From positions 1-64,000 of the IMG/VR virus record IMGVR_UViG_3300028859_000009: a stretch of 64,000 bases of DNA. One strand, given 5' to 3'. Position numbers and translations under genes: made by a program. Below the pieces are notes generated by a model. It did no database searches. It worked only from the letters and a program-made list of their open reading frames with translations, and had not been told where the DNA came from. Below, in pieces: positions 41,701-49,266 of the stretch. Position 1 is the stretch's first letter. The number at the start of each line of letters is the position of its first letter. Source of the DNA: a virus.

Positions 41701-42213
41701 ATGAATAAAAAAGTATATTATAAATCAGAGTGTGGTAAATTAATACAATATAATAGAGATACTGATACATATTCTATAAGAAATGATATAAAAAAAGTAG
41801 ATAAAAGATTATCATTTAATGAATTTATGCTTTTTAATGTTAAGATTATTAATACTCAAGAGTTTAGTAGATTAATGAATATTTATTTCAATAGCATTAA
41901 AGAAACTTGGATATTTGAAGGAAGTGAATATCAGAGTTTAGATAACTTTGAATTTAAGGATGGTAATTTATCTGCTAATTATATCCTTGGAAAAGAAATA
42001 CCATATCATCACATAATTCAATCTGAATATTTTGGTTATAAAGCAGAGATGATCCTTGTCTATCATTGGGGTAAGGCATATTATCATGACATTTCATATA
42101 ATGGTGAGGATACAGGTAGATTATACGACATAAAAACATTTAAATCTGTTCAATGGTGCAAATTAAAACACTGTTCTCCAATATTTAATAAATTAAGTAA
42201 AAAAATAATGTAG
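41701..42213 (+). CDS. Unknown protein ending in TAG
   Basis: 170 aa, alpha/beta. The gene ends with TAG at 42211-42213, which helps show that TAG is a normal stop in this genome. Unknown function. Confidence 0.7.
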   Translation: MNKKVYYKSECGKLIQYNRDTDTYSIRNDIKKVDKRLSFNEFMLFNVKIINTQEFSRLMNIYFNSIKETWIFEGSEYQSLDNFEFKDGNLSANYILGKEIPYHHIIQSEYFGYKAEMILVYHWGKAYYHDISYNGEDTGRLYDIKTFKSVQWCKLKHCSPIFNKLSKKIM

Positions 42214-42218
42214 AAAAT

Positions 42219-42356
42219 ATGGAAGAGTTAATTAAAATGTTAAATAATTCTTGTGAAGAATTAGAATTAATTACTGAACTTACTTTAAAATATAAAGATA
42301 TTCAGGTAGTAGGAGAAATGCTATTATATAAAAAAAATGGAAGATGGTATTCTTAA
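42219..42356 (+). CDS. 45-aa protein
   Basis: MEELIKMLNNSCEELELITE ... MLLYKKNGRWYS. It overlaps the next gene by 20 nt. Unknown. Confidence 0.5.
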   Translation: MEELIKMLNNSCEELELITELTLKYKDIQVVGEMLLYKKNGRWYS

Positions 42357-42519
42357 TAAATTAATGACAGCTAGTATATCTCAATTAGAATTACTTAAAC
42401 GAGATTATTATTTCAGATATTATAAAAAAGATATCACAAACAAGCTTATTGATATAGCAATAAAGAATGTTACAAGAAGAAATAAATTAAACAAACTAAA
42501 TTTATGTGTGGAATTGTAG
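42337..42519 (+). CDS. 60-aa helical protein with Lys/Leu tail
   Basis: MEDGILNKLMTASISQLELL ... NVTRRNKLNKLNLCVEL. AsnB starts within its last codons (16-nt overlap). Confidence 0.65.
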   Translation: MEDGILNKLMTASISQLELLKRDYYFRYYKKDITNKLIDIAIKNVTRRNKLNKLNLCVEL

Positions 42520-43961
42520 GTGGAAATGGTTTCGGATCTAAAGAAGATATTCAGATATCATTAGATAAAATTAAGCACAGAGGAAGAGATTATCAAGAAA
42601 TATACGAATATAAAAATATATTTATGGGTCATAATAGATTATCTATTGTTGATTTGTCAGATTATTCAAATCAGCCATTTCATAGTAAAGATGATAATTA
42701 TGTTATTGTTTTTAACGGTGAATTATTTAATAGAACTATTGATAACTTTTCATATTTGAGAAAAAAATACAATATTAATAATTATAAATCAGATGTAGAA
42801 TTATTATTATTAATTTATATAGAATATTCTGACGATTTAATAAAATTTATGTCATCATTAGACGGTATGTTTTGTTTTTGTATCTTGGATAAAATTAAAA
42901 ATAAATTGGTTTTAGGTAGGGATTATATTGGAAGATTACCATTTCATTATAAGTATGATAGTAAACTGATATTTGCCAGTGAAAAAAAATGTTTTGATAC
43001 CAATGATAATATTTGTGATGTTCAGCCTGGTACAGTATTAGAATATTTTTTAGATACTAATGAATTAAAAATGTCAAAATATTTTACATTTGATAATATT
43101 AATTATGACAAAATTGACAAAGGTGAAAATTATTATACAACGAATATAAGAAGATTACTAAATGCCGCTATTGATAATGAATTAGTATCAGATGTACCCA
43201 TATGCACAATATTAAGTGGTGGAATAGATTCTACATTAATAACATATTTATTATCTAAAAGAATACAAAATATTACAAGTTTTGTTATAAATATATCTGG
43301 CACCACAAATTCAAAAAAAATATTAAAAGATGATTTATATTTTGCAAAAAAATTCTCAGAAGAAAATAATATAAAATTAGTTATTATTGATATTCCATTT
43401 GATGTAATGAAAGAAAAATTGCAAGAAACAATTTATGCGATAGAAAGTGAAAATTATATTCAATTATCATTTGCTATTGCACAAATATTATTAGCTAAAG
43501 AAATATCAAATAGAGGATTTAAAGTAGTATTTGGTGGAGATGTTAGTGATGAAATATTTGGATCATATGATGATGTTAAAAGGTGGTGCTGGAATGATGA
43601 AACAAAATATCATAACAGAAGAATATCATTAGTTAAAAATGTAAATCATAAAAATCTGAGTACATTAAATAAATCTATGATGTATGGAGGTACAATTGAA
43701 GCAAGAACTCCATTTGCTGATTATAATTTTGTGAATTTTTGTTTAAGAATACCTCCAAAATATCGTGATGAAAATAACGGTAAAGGAAAACACTTGAAGT
43801 ATATTTTGAGAAAATCATTTGAAAATATTATATCAGACGAATTCTTATGGAGAAAAAAAGTACCATTTCAAAATGGTTGTCATTCTGATAAGTTTGACAT
43901 ACGATCAGCTATAAAAACAAACAAATTAATTAAATTAGATACAATAGAAAAGTCAGAATAA
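42504..43961 (+). CDS. asnB: Asparagine synthetase B (glutamine-hydrolysing)
   Basis: 485 aa. N-terminal glutaminase domain: Cys2 nucleophile after Met removal (MCGIVGG), HRGRD, GHNRLSIVDLS, VFNGELFN, and an SDVELLL motif. C-terminal synthetase: pyrophosphate loop ILSGGIDSTL (near 235), GGDVSDEIFGSY, EARTPFADYNFVNF and WRKKVPFQNG. It makes Asn from Asp and Gln. The last part is somewhat shorter than E. coli AsnB (554 aa). It may serve the phage's very Asn-rich proteins, alongside two tRNA-Asn genes. The stop lies inside a terminator. Confidence 0.94.
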   Translation: MCGIVGGNGFGSKEDIQISLDKIKHRGRDYQEIYEYKNIFMGHNRLSIVDLSDYSNQPFHSKDDNYVIVFNGELFNRTIDNFSYLRKKYNINNYKSDVELLLLIYIEYSDDLIKFMSSLDGMFCFCILDKIKNKLVLGRDYIGRLPFHYKYDSKLIFASEKKCFDTNDNICDVQPGTVLEYFLDTNELKMSKYFTFDNINYDKIDKGENYYTTNIRRLLNAAIDNELVSDVPICTILSGGIDSTLITYLLSKRIQNITSFVINISGTTNSKKILKDDLYFAKKFSEENNIKLVIIDIPFDVMKEKLQETIYAIESENYIQLSFAIAQILLAKEISNRGFKVVFGGDVSDEIFGSYDDVKRWCWNDETKYHNRRISLVKNVNHKNLSTLNKSMMYGGTIEARTPFADYNFVNFCLRIPPKYRDENNGKGKHLKYILRKSFENIISDEFLWRKKVPFQNGCHSDKFDIRSAIKTNKLIKLDTIEKSE

Positions 43962-43978
43962 TTATTCTGACTTTTTTA
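43947..43978 (+). terminator. Terminator, same hairpin as 32433
   Basis: Stem AAAAGTCAGAATAA/TTATTCTGACTTTT; includes the asnB stop codon. Confidence 0.9.
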
Positions 43979-44013
43979 TTAAACTTTTTTTTATCATGTG
44001 ATATAAATATATT

Positions 44014-44325
44014 ATGTCGTATTGGAATTATAGAATTTTAGCAAAAAGAATGGTAACAGATTTTGACTCTGAAGTCGAATTTGGTGTTTATGAAGTATAT
44101 TACAATGATGAAAGTGATATACCTGAATCTTGTACAGAAAATTCAATAAACATTTTTTCATATGAAAGTGAATGTGAGGATCCAATAGAATCTATACAAT
44201 GGCAATTAGATATGATAAAAAAAGCATCTGATAAACCTGTATTAGACTATGATAATTTTCCAAATGAATATGTTAAGCATTTAAGAAAAAAGAAATTAAA
44301 ATCAATTGAAAATAATTTTAAATAA
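44014..44325 (+). CDS. Conserved small phage protein (MSYWNYRIL)
   Basis: 103 aa. MSYWNYRILAKR, YEVYYNDESDIPESCTENSI, KPVLDYDNFPNEY is a pattern I recognise from many phages and plasmids, unknown in role. It ends HLRKKKLKSIENNFK with the Lys/Leu tail. Confidence 0.75.
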   Translation: MSYWNYRILAKRMVTDFDSEVEFGVYEVYYNDESDIPESCTENSINIFSYESECEDPIESIQWQLDMIKKASDKPVLDYDNFPNEYVKHLRKKKLKSIENNFK

Positions 44326-44473
44326 ACTATTTACTTATGATTTAGTAGCAGATCCAAGTTTTTCAAACGCAAAACTATCATATAAATATGATAGAGAAGC
44401 AGAAAGAAAAAAATTGAAAGATGATAGAATTGAAAAACTCAATAAATTAAATAATTTTCAAATTAATCAATAA
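44306..44473 (+). CDS. 55-aa protein with Lys/Leu tail (TTG start)
   Basis: Read from TTG 44306: LKIILNKLFTYDLVADPSF ... REAERKKLKDDRIEKLNKLNNF. The tail pattern and the 20-nt overlap suit the local style. No ATG is available, so it is uncertain. Confidence 0.45.
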   Translation: MKIILNKLFTYDLVADPSFSNAKLSYKYDREAERKKLKDDRIEKLNKLNNFQINQ

Positions 44474-44933
44474 AAACATATTGATTATCAATTTTATTTA
44501 AATTGTATATTTTAATCATGTCAACGATATGTTTACCCCAATTTTTTGTTTGCGAATATCCACCTCTTTGAATGTTATGTACCCATATATTATAATCTGT
44601 AACATTATTATTTATTAATTTAGAATAATATTTTCTTTTTGAAGTAAACTCACAAAAATGCCTAAATGATATAGAATCATTTTCATAACTTCTATAATGT
44701 TTTCCTTGTTTAACTCCAAAATAATTATGTTTAGTTCTACTCAATTTACTTGTTCCAGAACCACTTTCCCATATTGAAATTGAAAGAATTACGCTAGCAG
44801 GGATTTTATATTCGTTGCTTAATGATATAGTTAATGCATTATATTTATCAATAAATCTTGTTGTAATGTTTTGAGTATTTGAATATACACTAAAAGCGAA
44901 TAGCATTATTATGCCTAGTAAAATTTTTCTCAT
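44463..44933 (-). CDS. Secreted glucosaminidase-type peptidoglycan hydrolase (endolysin candidate)
   Basis: 156 aa from ATG 44933; the longer start at 44993 would bury the signal. Signal peptide MRKILLGIIMLFAFSVYSNT is followed by the glucosaminidase/FlgJ-type fold: IPASVILSISIWESGSGTSKLSR with the likely catalytic Glu in WESG, HNYFGVKQGKHYRSYEND, SFRHFCEFTSKRKYYSKL, NIWVHNIQRGGYSQTKNWGKHI. It cuts the glycan backbone. A Sec signal would make lysis holin-independent, or the protein may act at entry. It is the only lysin candidate in the window. Confidence 0.82.
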   Translation of the reverse strand: MRKILLGIIMLFAFSVYSNTQNITTRFIDKYNALTISLSNEYKIPASVILSISIWESGSGTSKLSRTKHNYFGVKQGKHYRSYENDSISFRHFCEFTSKRKYYSKLINNNVTDYNIWVHNIQRGGYSQTKNWGKHIVDMIKIYNLNKIDNQYVFID

Positions 44934-44993
44934 GTCTTTAAATTGTTTTTTTATTGATGAATCAGTAAATAGGATAAAAATAAATATATCCAA

Positions 44994-45267
44994 ATGGTAA
45001 TAAATTCCGCTTATAAGATAGGATTTACAGTAAGAAAATCAGCGGATTAATTCATCAATTAATTATAAAATTAGGTTATCTAATTTGATTTATAATTATT
45101 AGTTATGTTATTATATAGTAATTCTTTATTACTAAAATTAAATTATTCTCATTGTTATATAGTAAAAATTAAATAATTAGTTTATTTTTATTTTAATGTA
45201 CTTATAATCAGCAAATTATGATAATAAGTTAAAAATATATAAATAATTGAAAATATACTTTATATTA
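44994..45267. other. Non-coding stretch
   Basis: No credible gene. An inverted pair AATTCCGCT (45002) and AGCGGATT (45040) could form a 50-nt hairpin. The words TTATATAGTAA and similar recur at 45113 and 45154. Otherwise plain AT-rich spacer before the promoter at 45268. Confidence 0.5.
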
Positions 45268-45298
45268 TTGACATATGATTAATAATGTAGTATCTTTG
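45268..45298 (+). promoter_or_regulatory. Promoter TTGACA, 17 nt, TATCTTTG
   Basis: TTGACA 45268-45273 and TATCTTTG 45291-45298, upstream of ATG 45329. A strong host-type promoter. Confidence 0.75.
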
Positions 45299-45328
45299 TA
45301 TTTATAAACTTATATAAATATAAATGAT

Positions 45329-45526
45329 ATGAAATTTAAAGAATTGGACGAAATTTTACAATTAAGATTAAAAAAATCTTGTAGATTAAATGAATCTTTA
45401 AATGGTTGGCTGCCTTCAAGTGAAGATTATGTTTATATGAAAGATGATGAGGTTGTAGAAATATTCTCAAATAATTTAGAAATAGAATTTAAAGATAATA
45501 ATATCACATCTGTGAATAAGTATTAA
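45329..45526 (+). CDS. 65-aa small protein
   Basis: MKFKELDEILQLRLKKSCRL ... LNGWLPSSEDYVYMKDDEVV. A strong host-type promoter suggests an early product. Its end overlaps the convergent gene by 23 nt. Unknown. Confidence 0.6.
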   Translation: MKFKELDEILQLRLKKSCRLNESLNGWLPSSEDYVYMKDDEVVEIFSNNLEIEFKDNNITSVNKY

Positions 45527-46127
45527 TCTTATTTTTTCTATATTTAACGTTAGATAAATATTTATCATCTTTTGATATTATTTCGTAAGGAATATTATTC
45601 AATTTTAGCAATTCAATTTTTTTTGTTATATCTCTATTACTATAAATAATATATACTTTTTTTATATATTTTATTGAAACTTCATTTGATACTATTATCT
45701 CTTCTGCAATACCAAAATCGAATGCATCTTTATTTGTTTTGATGTTCCAATATTCTTTACCAAATTCTTTTAATCTAAGTTGTTTTGATATTGATAATTT
45801 TTTAGTTTTTTCTTTTGGTAAATTCAAATAATAGTCTAAATTTTCTATTATTGGAATAATTTTATATTTATCACTCAATTTTTGAGTATCAAATTCTATT
45901 ACAGCATCACCATAACCAACAGCAGTTGAAAAATTTCTAGTTACTGATATGCCAACTTCATCTTTTATTCCTAAATTTCTTCTCATATCTGAACTCCATT
46001 GATAACCCCATTCACCTTTTAGTAATTTTATTTTACCATCAAGTAAAATTTGTTTTAAATTACCTACTCCTTTATAAAGGTTATAATTTTTTGATTCTAA
46101 TATAAATTCTTCAAATTTTATTTTCAT
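45504..46127 (-). CDS. ADP-ribosyltransferase-like protein with capsid-type leader
   Basis: 207 aa. The leader MKIKFEEFILES gives ILE|S and closely resembles the T4 internal-protein leader (MKTYQEFI.E). The body has the mono-ADP-ribosyltransferase order: LYKGVGNLKQIL (K19 where Arg is usual), ISVTRNFSTAVGYG (the S-T-S-type strand, 60-73), VIEFDTQKL, and AEEIIVSN with E142/E143 at the expected E-x-E place, then YIKKVYI. T4 Alt is a head-packed ADP-ribosyltransferase that acts on host RNA polymerase, so a parallel role is attractive. The Lys for Arg change is a caution. Confidence 0.55.
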   Translation of the reverse strand: MKIKFEEFILESKNYNLYKGVGNLKQILLDGKIKLLKGEWGYQWSSDMRRNLGIKDEVGISVTRNFSTAVGYGDAVIEFDTQKLSDKYKIIPIIENLDYYLNLPKEKTKKLSISKQLRLKEFGKEYWNIKTNKDAFDFGIAEEIIVSNEVSIKYIKKVYIIYSNRDITKKIELLKLNNIPYEIISKDDKYLSNVKYRKNKINTYSQM

Positions 46128-46132
46128 ATATT

Positions 46133-46142
46133 TATATATTAA
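46133..46142 (-). promoter_or_regulatory. Late-type promoter TTAATATATA (minus strand)
   Basis: TTAATATATA on the minus strand, 5 nt before ATG 46127, closer than usual, so the leader would be very short. Confidence 0.5.
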
Positions 46143-46166
46143 TTTTTTTATTCCAAATTTATTTTG

Positions 46167-46174
46167 TATATTTG
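46167..46174 (+). promoter_or_regulatory. Bacteroidota-type -7 element TATATTTG
   Basis: 20 nt before ATG 46194. Confidence 0.6.
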
Positions 46175-46193
46175 TACTCTAAATAACATAATT

Positions 46194-46595
46194 ATGACAA
46201 AAAATGCATTCATAAAATTTATAGAATTATCTATAGAAAAAGGTAAAAAAGAAAATAATATTCATGATAATGGATTAGATTTATTTGATTTTTTAGAAGA
46301 TTATAATAAAATCAATAATATTTTATTAAAATCTATTTATGGTGAAACATTTTATGATATTATAAATGATTTTATATATGATAGTATAGATGATATATTA
46401 ATAAAAAATAAAGATAATTATATCATTTATGATGAAAATGATAATATTATAACAGATTGCTCTAATATTGATAATCTATATAACTATTCTGAAAGTGAAA
46501 GATTAAGATTAATATCAGAAAAATATTCTTATGATATAAAAAAATCTATGTCAGATGAAGAAAGATTAAAAATCATTAAAGATTTTGTCAAATAA
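46194..46595 (+). CDS. Unknown helical protein
   Basis: 133 aa from ATG 46194; an earlier ATG at 46164 overlaps the promoter. MTKNAFIKFIELSIEKGKKE, Asp/Asn-rich middle, end MSDEERLKIIKDFVK. Unknown. Confidence 0.65.
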   Translation: MTKNAFIKFIELSIEKGKKENNIHDNGLDLFDFLEDYNKINNILLKSIYGETFYDIINDFIYDSIDDILIKNKDNYIIYDENDNIITDCSNIDNLYNYSESERLRLISEKYSYDIKKSMSDEERLKIIKDFVK

Positions 46596-46618
46596 CTATT
46601 AATCTGATAAATAATTAG

Positions 46619-46626
46619 TATCTTTG
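46619..46626 (+). promoter_or_regulatory. Bacteroidota-type -7 element TATCTTTG
   Basis: 23 nt before ATG 46650; drives a run of conserved small genes. Confidence 0.65.
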
Positions 46627-46649
46627 TATCTAATTAAAACATAACCAAT

Positions 46650-46964
46650 ATGAAACAGTTAATAGGCACAAAAAAAATTACACTTGCTACATTAAAAAGT
46701 TTTGCAAAAAGGAATAGTGATAAACTATTTGTAAAAAATATTAGTTCATTTGATGGAATGACAGATTGTGTTGAAGAATGTCATGATAATAGTTGGAAAG
46801 AAACATCTATTATAGATAAAACTAATTACTATAAAACTGGTATTAACGGTATTTATACAGTAGGTTGCAGTAATGATTATTTTACTCTATATGAAGATAC
46901 AGTATTTGTTGGTATTGAAGTTTATAATTCTTGTGGTAGTTCAATTTTAGCTGTGAAAAAATAA
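46650..46964 (+). CDS. Conserved small protein (SSFDGMTDCVE)
   Basis: 104 aa. TLATLKSFAKRNSDKLFVKN, SSFDGMTDCVEE, and VYNSCGSSILAVKK form a pattern I recognise from phages and plasmids; role unknown. Confidence 0.75.
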   Translation: MKQLIGTKKITLATLKSFAKRNSDKLFVKNISSFDGMTDCVEECHDNSWKETSIIDKTNYYKTGINGIYTVGCSNDYFTLYEDTVFVGIEVYNSCGSSILAVKK

Positions 46965-47056
46965 TATGAAAAAAAATTATTGAAAACTGAAAAAGATTTA
47001 TATAAATTATTAGATGAAATATATAATATTATACCCAATGATAATAATTAAAAATT

Positions 47057-47224
47057 ATGATTTATAATTACTTAGAACTAATACCAGATGAAATAATTGA
47101 TACATTTTATAATCAAATTAAGAGATGTATTGATGAAAAAATATCATATGATCATTATATAAAAAATTTAAAAAAAATAAATAATAACAAAATACCTGAA
47201 AAAATTAAAAATTTATTAAAATAA
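47057..47224 (+). CDS. 55-aa helical protein
   Basis: MIYNYLELIPDEIIDTFYNQ ... INNNKIPEKIKNLLK. Unknown; 3 nt before the next gene. Confidence 0.5.
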   Translation: MIYNYLELIPDEIIDTFYNQIKRCIDEKISYDHYIKNLKKINNNKIPEKIKNLLK

Positions 47225-47227
47225 ATA

Positions 47228-47647
47228 ATGGAAAAAAAATTTAAATTAGCAATTCAAGAATATCAATGTCCTGGTTGCGTATGTGGATCAAACATTAAAT
47301 GTTTTGAACCTAATACAATAGCAGGAGTTGGATGTGGAAAACATGTAATAGGAACTATGATATTTGGAATAGGGCATATATTATTAGGACTTCCTAATGG
47401 ATTTAATAGAGTAGGAAAACAAAATGATTTAAAACCAATAATTTTTGAATCATATGAAAAATCAGATTGGAAATTTGATAAATTTAATGTTCCTATTTGG
47501 AAACATTATAATAAAAATGGACATACTATAGTAAGAGGTATTATGCCAAGAAAAAATGAAACATTTATTCATATTTTTCTTGAAGATTGTAGAAAAGATA
47601 TTGATTGTATTGAAATTTCAGAAGATGAAATTTCAGAGATGGACTAA
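47228..47647 (+). CDS. Conserved Cys-rich protein (QCPGCVCGSN)
   Basis: 139 aa. QCPGCVCGSNIKCF, GVGCGKH, GLPNGFNRVG, FDKFNVPIWKHYNKNGHTIV, FIHIFLEDC. A widely spread phage protein, probably metal-binding through the N-terminal Cys cluster. Role unknown to me. Confidence 0.78.
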   Translation: MEKKFKLAIQEYQCPGCVCGSNIKCFEPNTIAGVGCGKHVIGTMIFGIGHILLGLPNGFNRVGKQNDLKPIIFESYEKSDWKFDKFNVPIWKHYNKNGHTIVRGIMPRKNETFIHIFLEDCRKDIDCIEISEDEISEMD

Positions 47648-47664
47648 TTTTAAAAATAAATAAT

Positions 47665-47919
47665 ATGAATAGATTTTTTGGAATGATGCCTTCAAGTGAG
47701 GTAAAAAAAAGTAAAAGCTTTAAAGTTGGTGTTGGACAATTAACAGTAACAATTCAAGCAGGTGAAAATGGTTGGACAATTTTATTTGCTGATAGTTCAT
47801 CAGAATATAAAGATGTTATAGATACTACTGAAAATAATTTTAATAAAGCATTATATGTATTAAAAACTCATTTTTGTGATGTAAATGAAATAGATGAAAA
47901 AGAAAAATTTGAATGCTAA
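47665..47919 (+). CDS. Conserved small protein (MNRFFGMMPSSEV)
   Basis: 84 aa. MNRFFGMMPSSEV, LTVTIQAGENGWTILFADSS is a familiar unnamed phage family often found beside the 47228-type protein, as here. Confidence 0.75.
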   Translation: MNRFFGMMPSSEVKKSKSFKVGVGQLTVTIQAGENGWTILFADSSSEYKDVIDTTENNFNKALYVLKTHFCDVNEIDEKEKFEC

Positions 47920-48197
47920 ATGATATAATAATGATAACATCTTTGAAAATTGGTGATAAAATTGTACTTAAACAACCTACAAATATATTTGAAGAAATGG
48001 GTGTACCAAAAACATTAAATTTTAATGAAATTTATACTGTAGATCAATTAGTCAATTCAATAGTAGACAATTCAATTATACGTGTTGGATTAAAAGAAGA
48101 ACCATATCAAATATATTATATAGGATTATTTGAAACATCATTGAAATTTGAAAGAAAACAAAAATTAAACAATTTAAAAAAATATGAAACAAACTAA
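47913..48197 (+). CDS. SH3-like small protein with Lys/Leu tail
   Basis: 94 aa (or 88 from ATG 47931): LKIGDKIVLKQPTN, FNEIYTVDQL, ending FERKQKLNNLKKYETN. Its tail codons overlap the radical SAM start by 14 nt. Confidence 0.65.
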   Translation: MLNDIIMITSLKIGDKIVLKQPTNIFEEMGVPKTLNFNEIYTVDQLVNSIVDNSIIRVGLKEEPYQIYYIGLFETSLKFERKQKLNNLKKYETN

Positions 48198-49266
48198 ATT
48201 AAAACTCTCTAACGGAGAAGACGCACTAATTGTAGATACTAATGATGCTAAAATATTAAAATCAGAAAACTATAATTTCTTCTTCAATAAGAAAAACGGT
48301 TACTTCGCAAGATGGGGTAAAACAGAAGAAGATGATGGAGATATTGATTTATCATTACCAGAGATCATAGACATGGAGATTAGTACAACATGTCATGGAG
48401 TTGGAACACCTTGTAAATTTTGTTATAAATCTAATAATTCTAAGGGCAAGTATATGAATTTTGAAACTTTCAAAAAAGTATTTTCTAAACTACCTCCATC
48501 AATAACTCAATTAGCAGCAGGAATTGGAGATATTGATAGTAATCCTGATATGTGGAAAATTTTTGAATATTGTAGAGAAAATTCTGTAATTCCTAACGTT
48601 ACAATTAATGGAGCAAGAATGGCATCAGAGTATTTTGATAATCTTGCAAAATATTGCGGAGCAGTAGCAATTAGCGTATATGATAAAGAGTTGACTTATA
48701 ACGCAATATCTGAATTGACAAACCGTGGAATGGATCAAATAAATATACATTTTATGATTTCGGAAAATACTATTGATACAGCATATGAAGTTATAAATGA
48801 TATGCAAAATGATCCAAGACTTAGTAAAATGAACGCTATTATTTTTTTGTCACTCAAGCAGAAAGGAAATGCAAAAACTGGTTTTTCTCAATTATCACAA
48901 GAAAAATTTAATGAATTGTGCAAATATTCAATATCAAAAAAAATTAGGTTCGGATTTGACTCATGCAGCAGTCGCAAATTCTTCACTTATTTGGAATCAG
49001 ATGAATCTTTAACTACAGAATTTAAAGATCAAATGGATCAATGTATTGAGCCTTGTGAGAGTTCAGTTTACTCTTCTTATGTAAATGTAGATGGAAATTA
49101 TTTTCCATGTAGTTTCTGTGAAGGTGTTAATGATGAATGGAAAAACGGATTAAGTGTATTGAATTGTAATGATTTCTTAACTGATATTTGGAATAACGAA
49201 AAAACTAAAAATTTTAAAAATAATTTGTTGTCTTGCGGTAGAGATTGTCCGATATATAAAATTTAA
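48184..49266 (+). CDS. Radical SAM enzyme with SPASM-like C-terminus
   Basis: 360 aa. The FeS motif is TTCHGVGTPCKFCYK (C70-x6-C77-x2-C80), an expanded form of CxxxCxxC. A GGE-like strand is AAGIGDID, and AISVYD, NIHFMI follow in TIM-barrel order. The C-terminal Cys set (QCIEPCES, PCSFCEG, SCGRDC) looks like SPASM auxiliary clusters, which modify peptides or proteins. GC is above local average. No small Cys-rich substrate peptide gene is adjacent apart from the Cys-rich protein at 47228. A phage-borne member with its substrate unknown. Confidence 0.88.
   Translation: MKQTKLKLSNGEDALIVDTNDAKILKSENYNFFFNKKNGYFARWGKTEEDDGDIDLSLPEIIDMEISTTCHGVGTPCKFCYKSNNSKGKYMNFETFKKVFSKLPPSITQLAAGIGDIDSNPDMWKIFEYCRENSVIPNVTINGARMASEYFDNLAKYCGAVAISVYDKELTYNAISELTNRGMDQINIHFMISENTIDTAYEVINDMQNDPRLSKMNAIIFLSLKQKGNAKTGFSQLSQEKFNELCKYSISKKIRFGFDSCSSRKFFTYLESDESLTTEFKDQMDQCIEPCESSVYSSYVNVDGNYFPCSFCEGVNDEWKNGLSVLNCNDFLTDIWNNEKTKNFKNNLLSCGRDCPIYKI

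Noticed and set aside
45000-45055. Terminator
   Set aside because: The inverted arms AATTCCGCT/AGCGGATT are about 30 nt apart with no T run, so only a weak hairpin is claimed.
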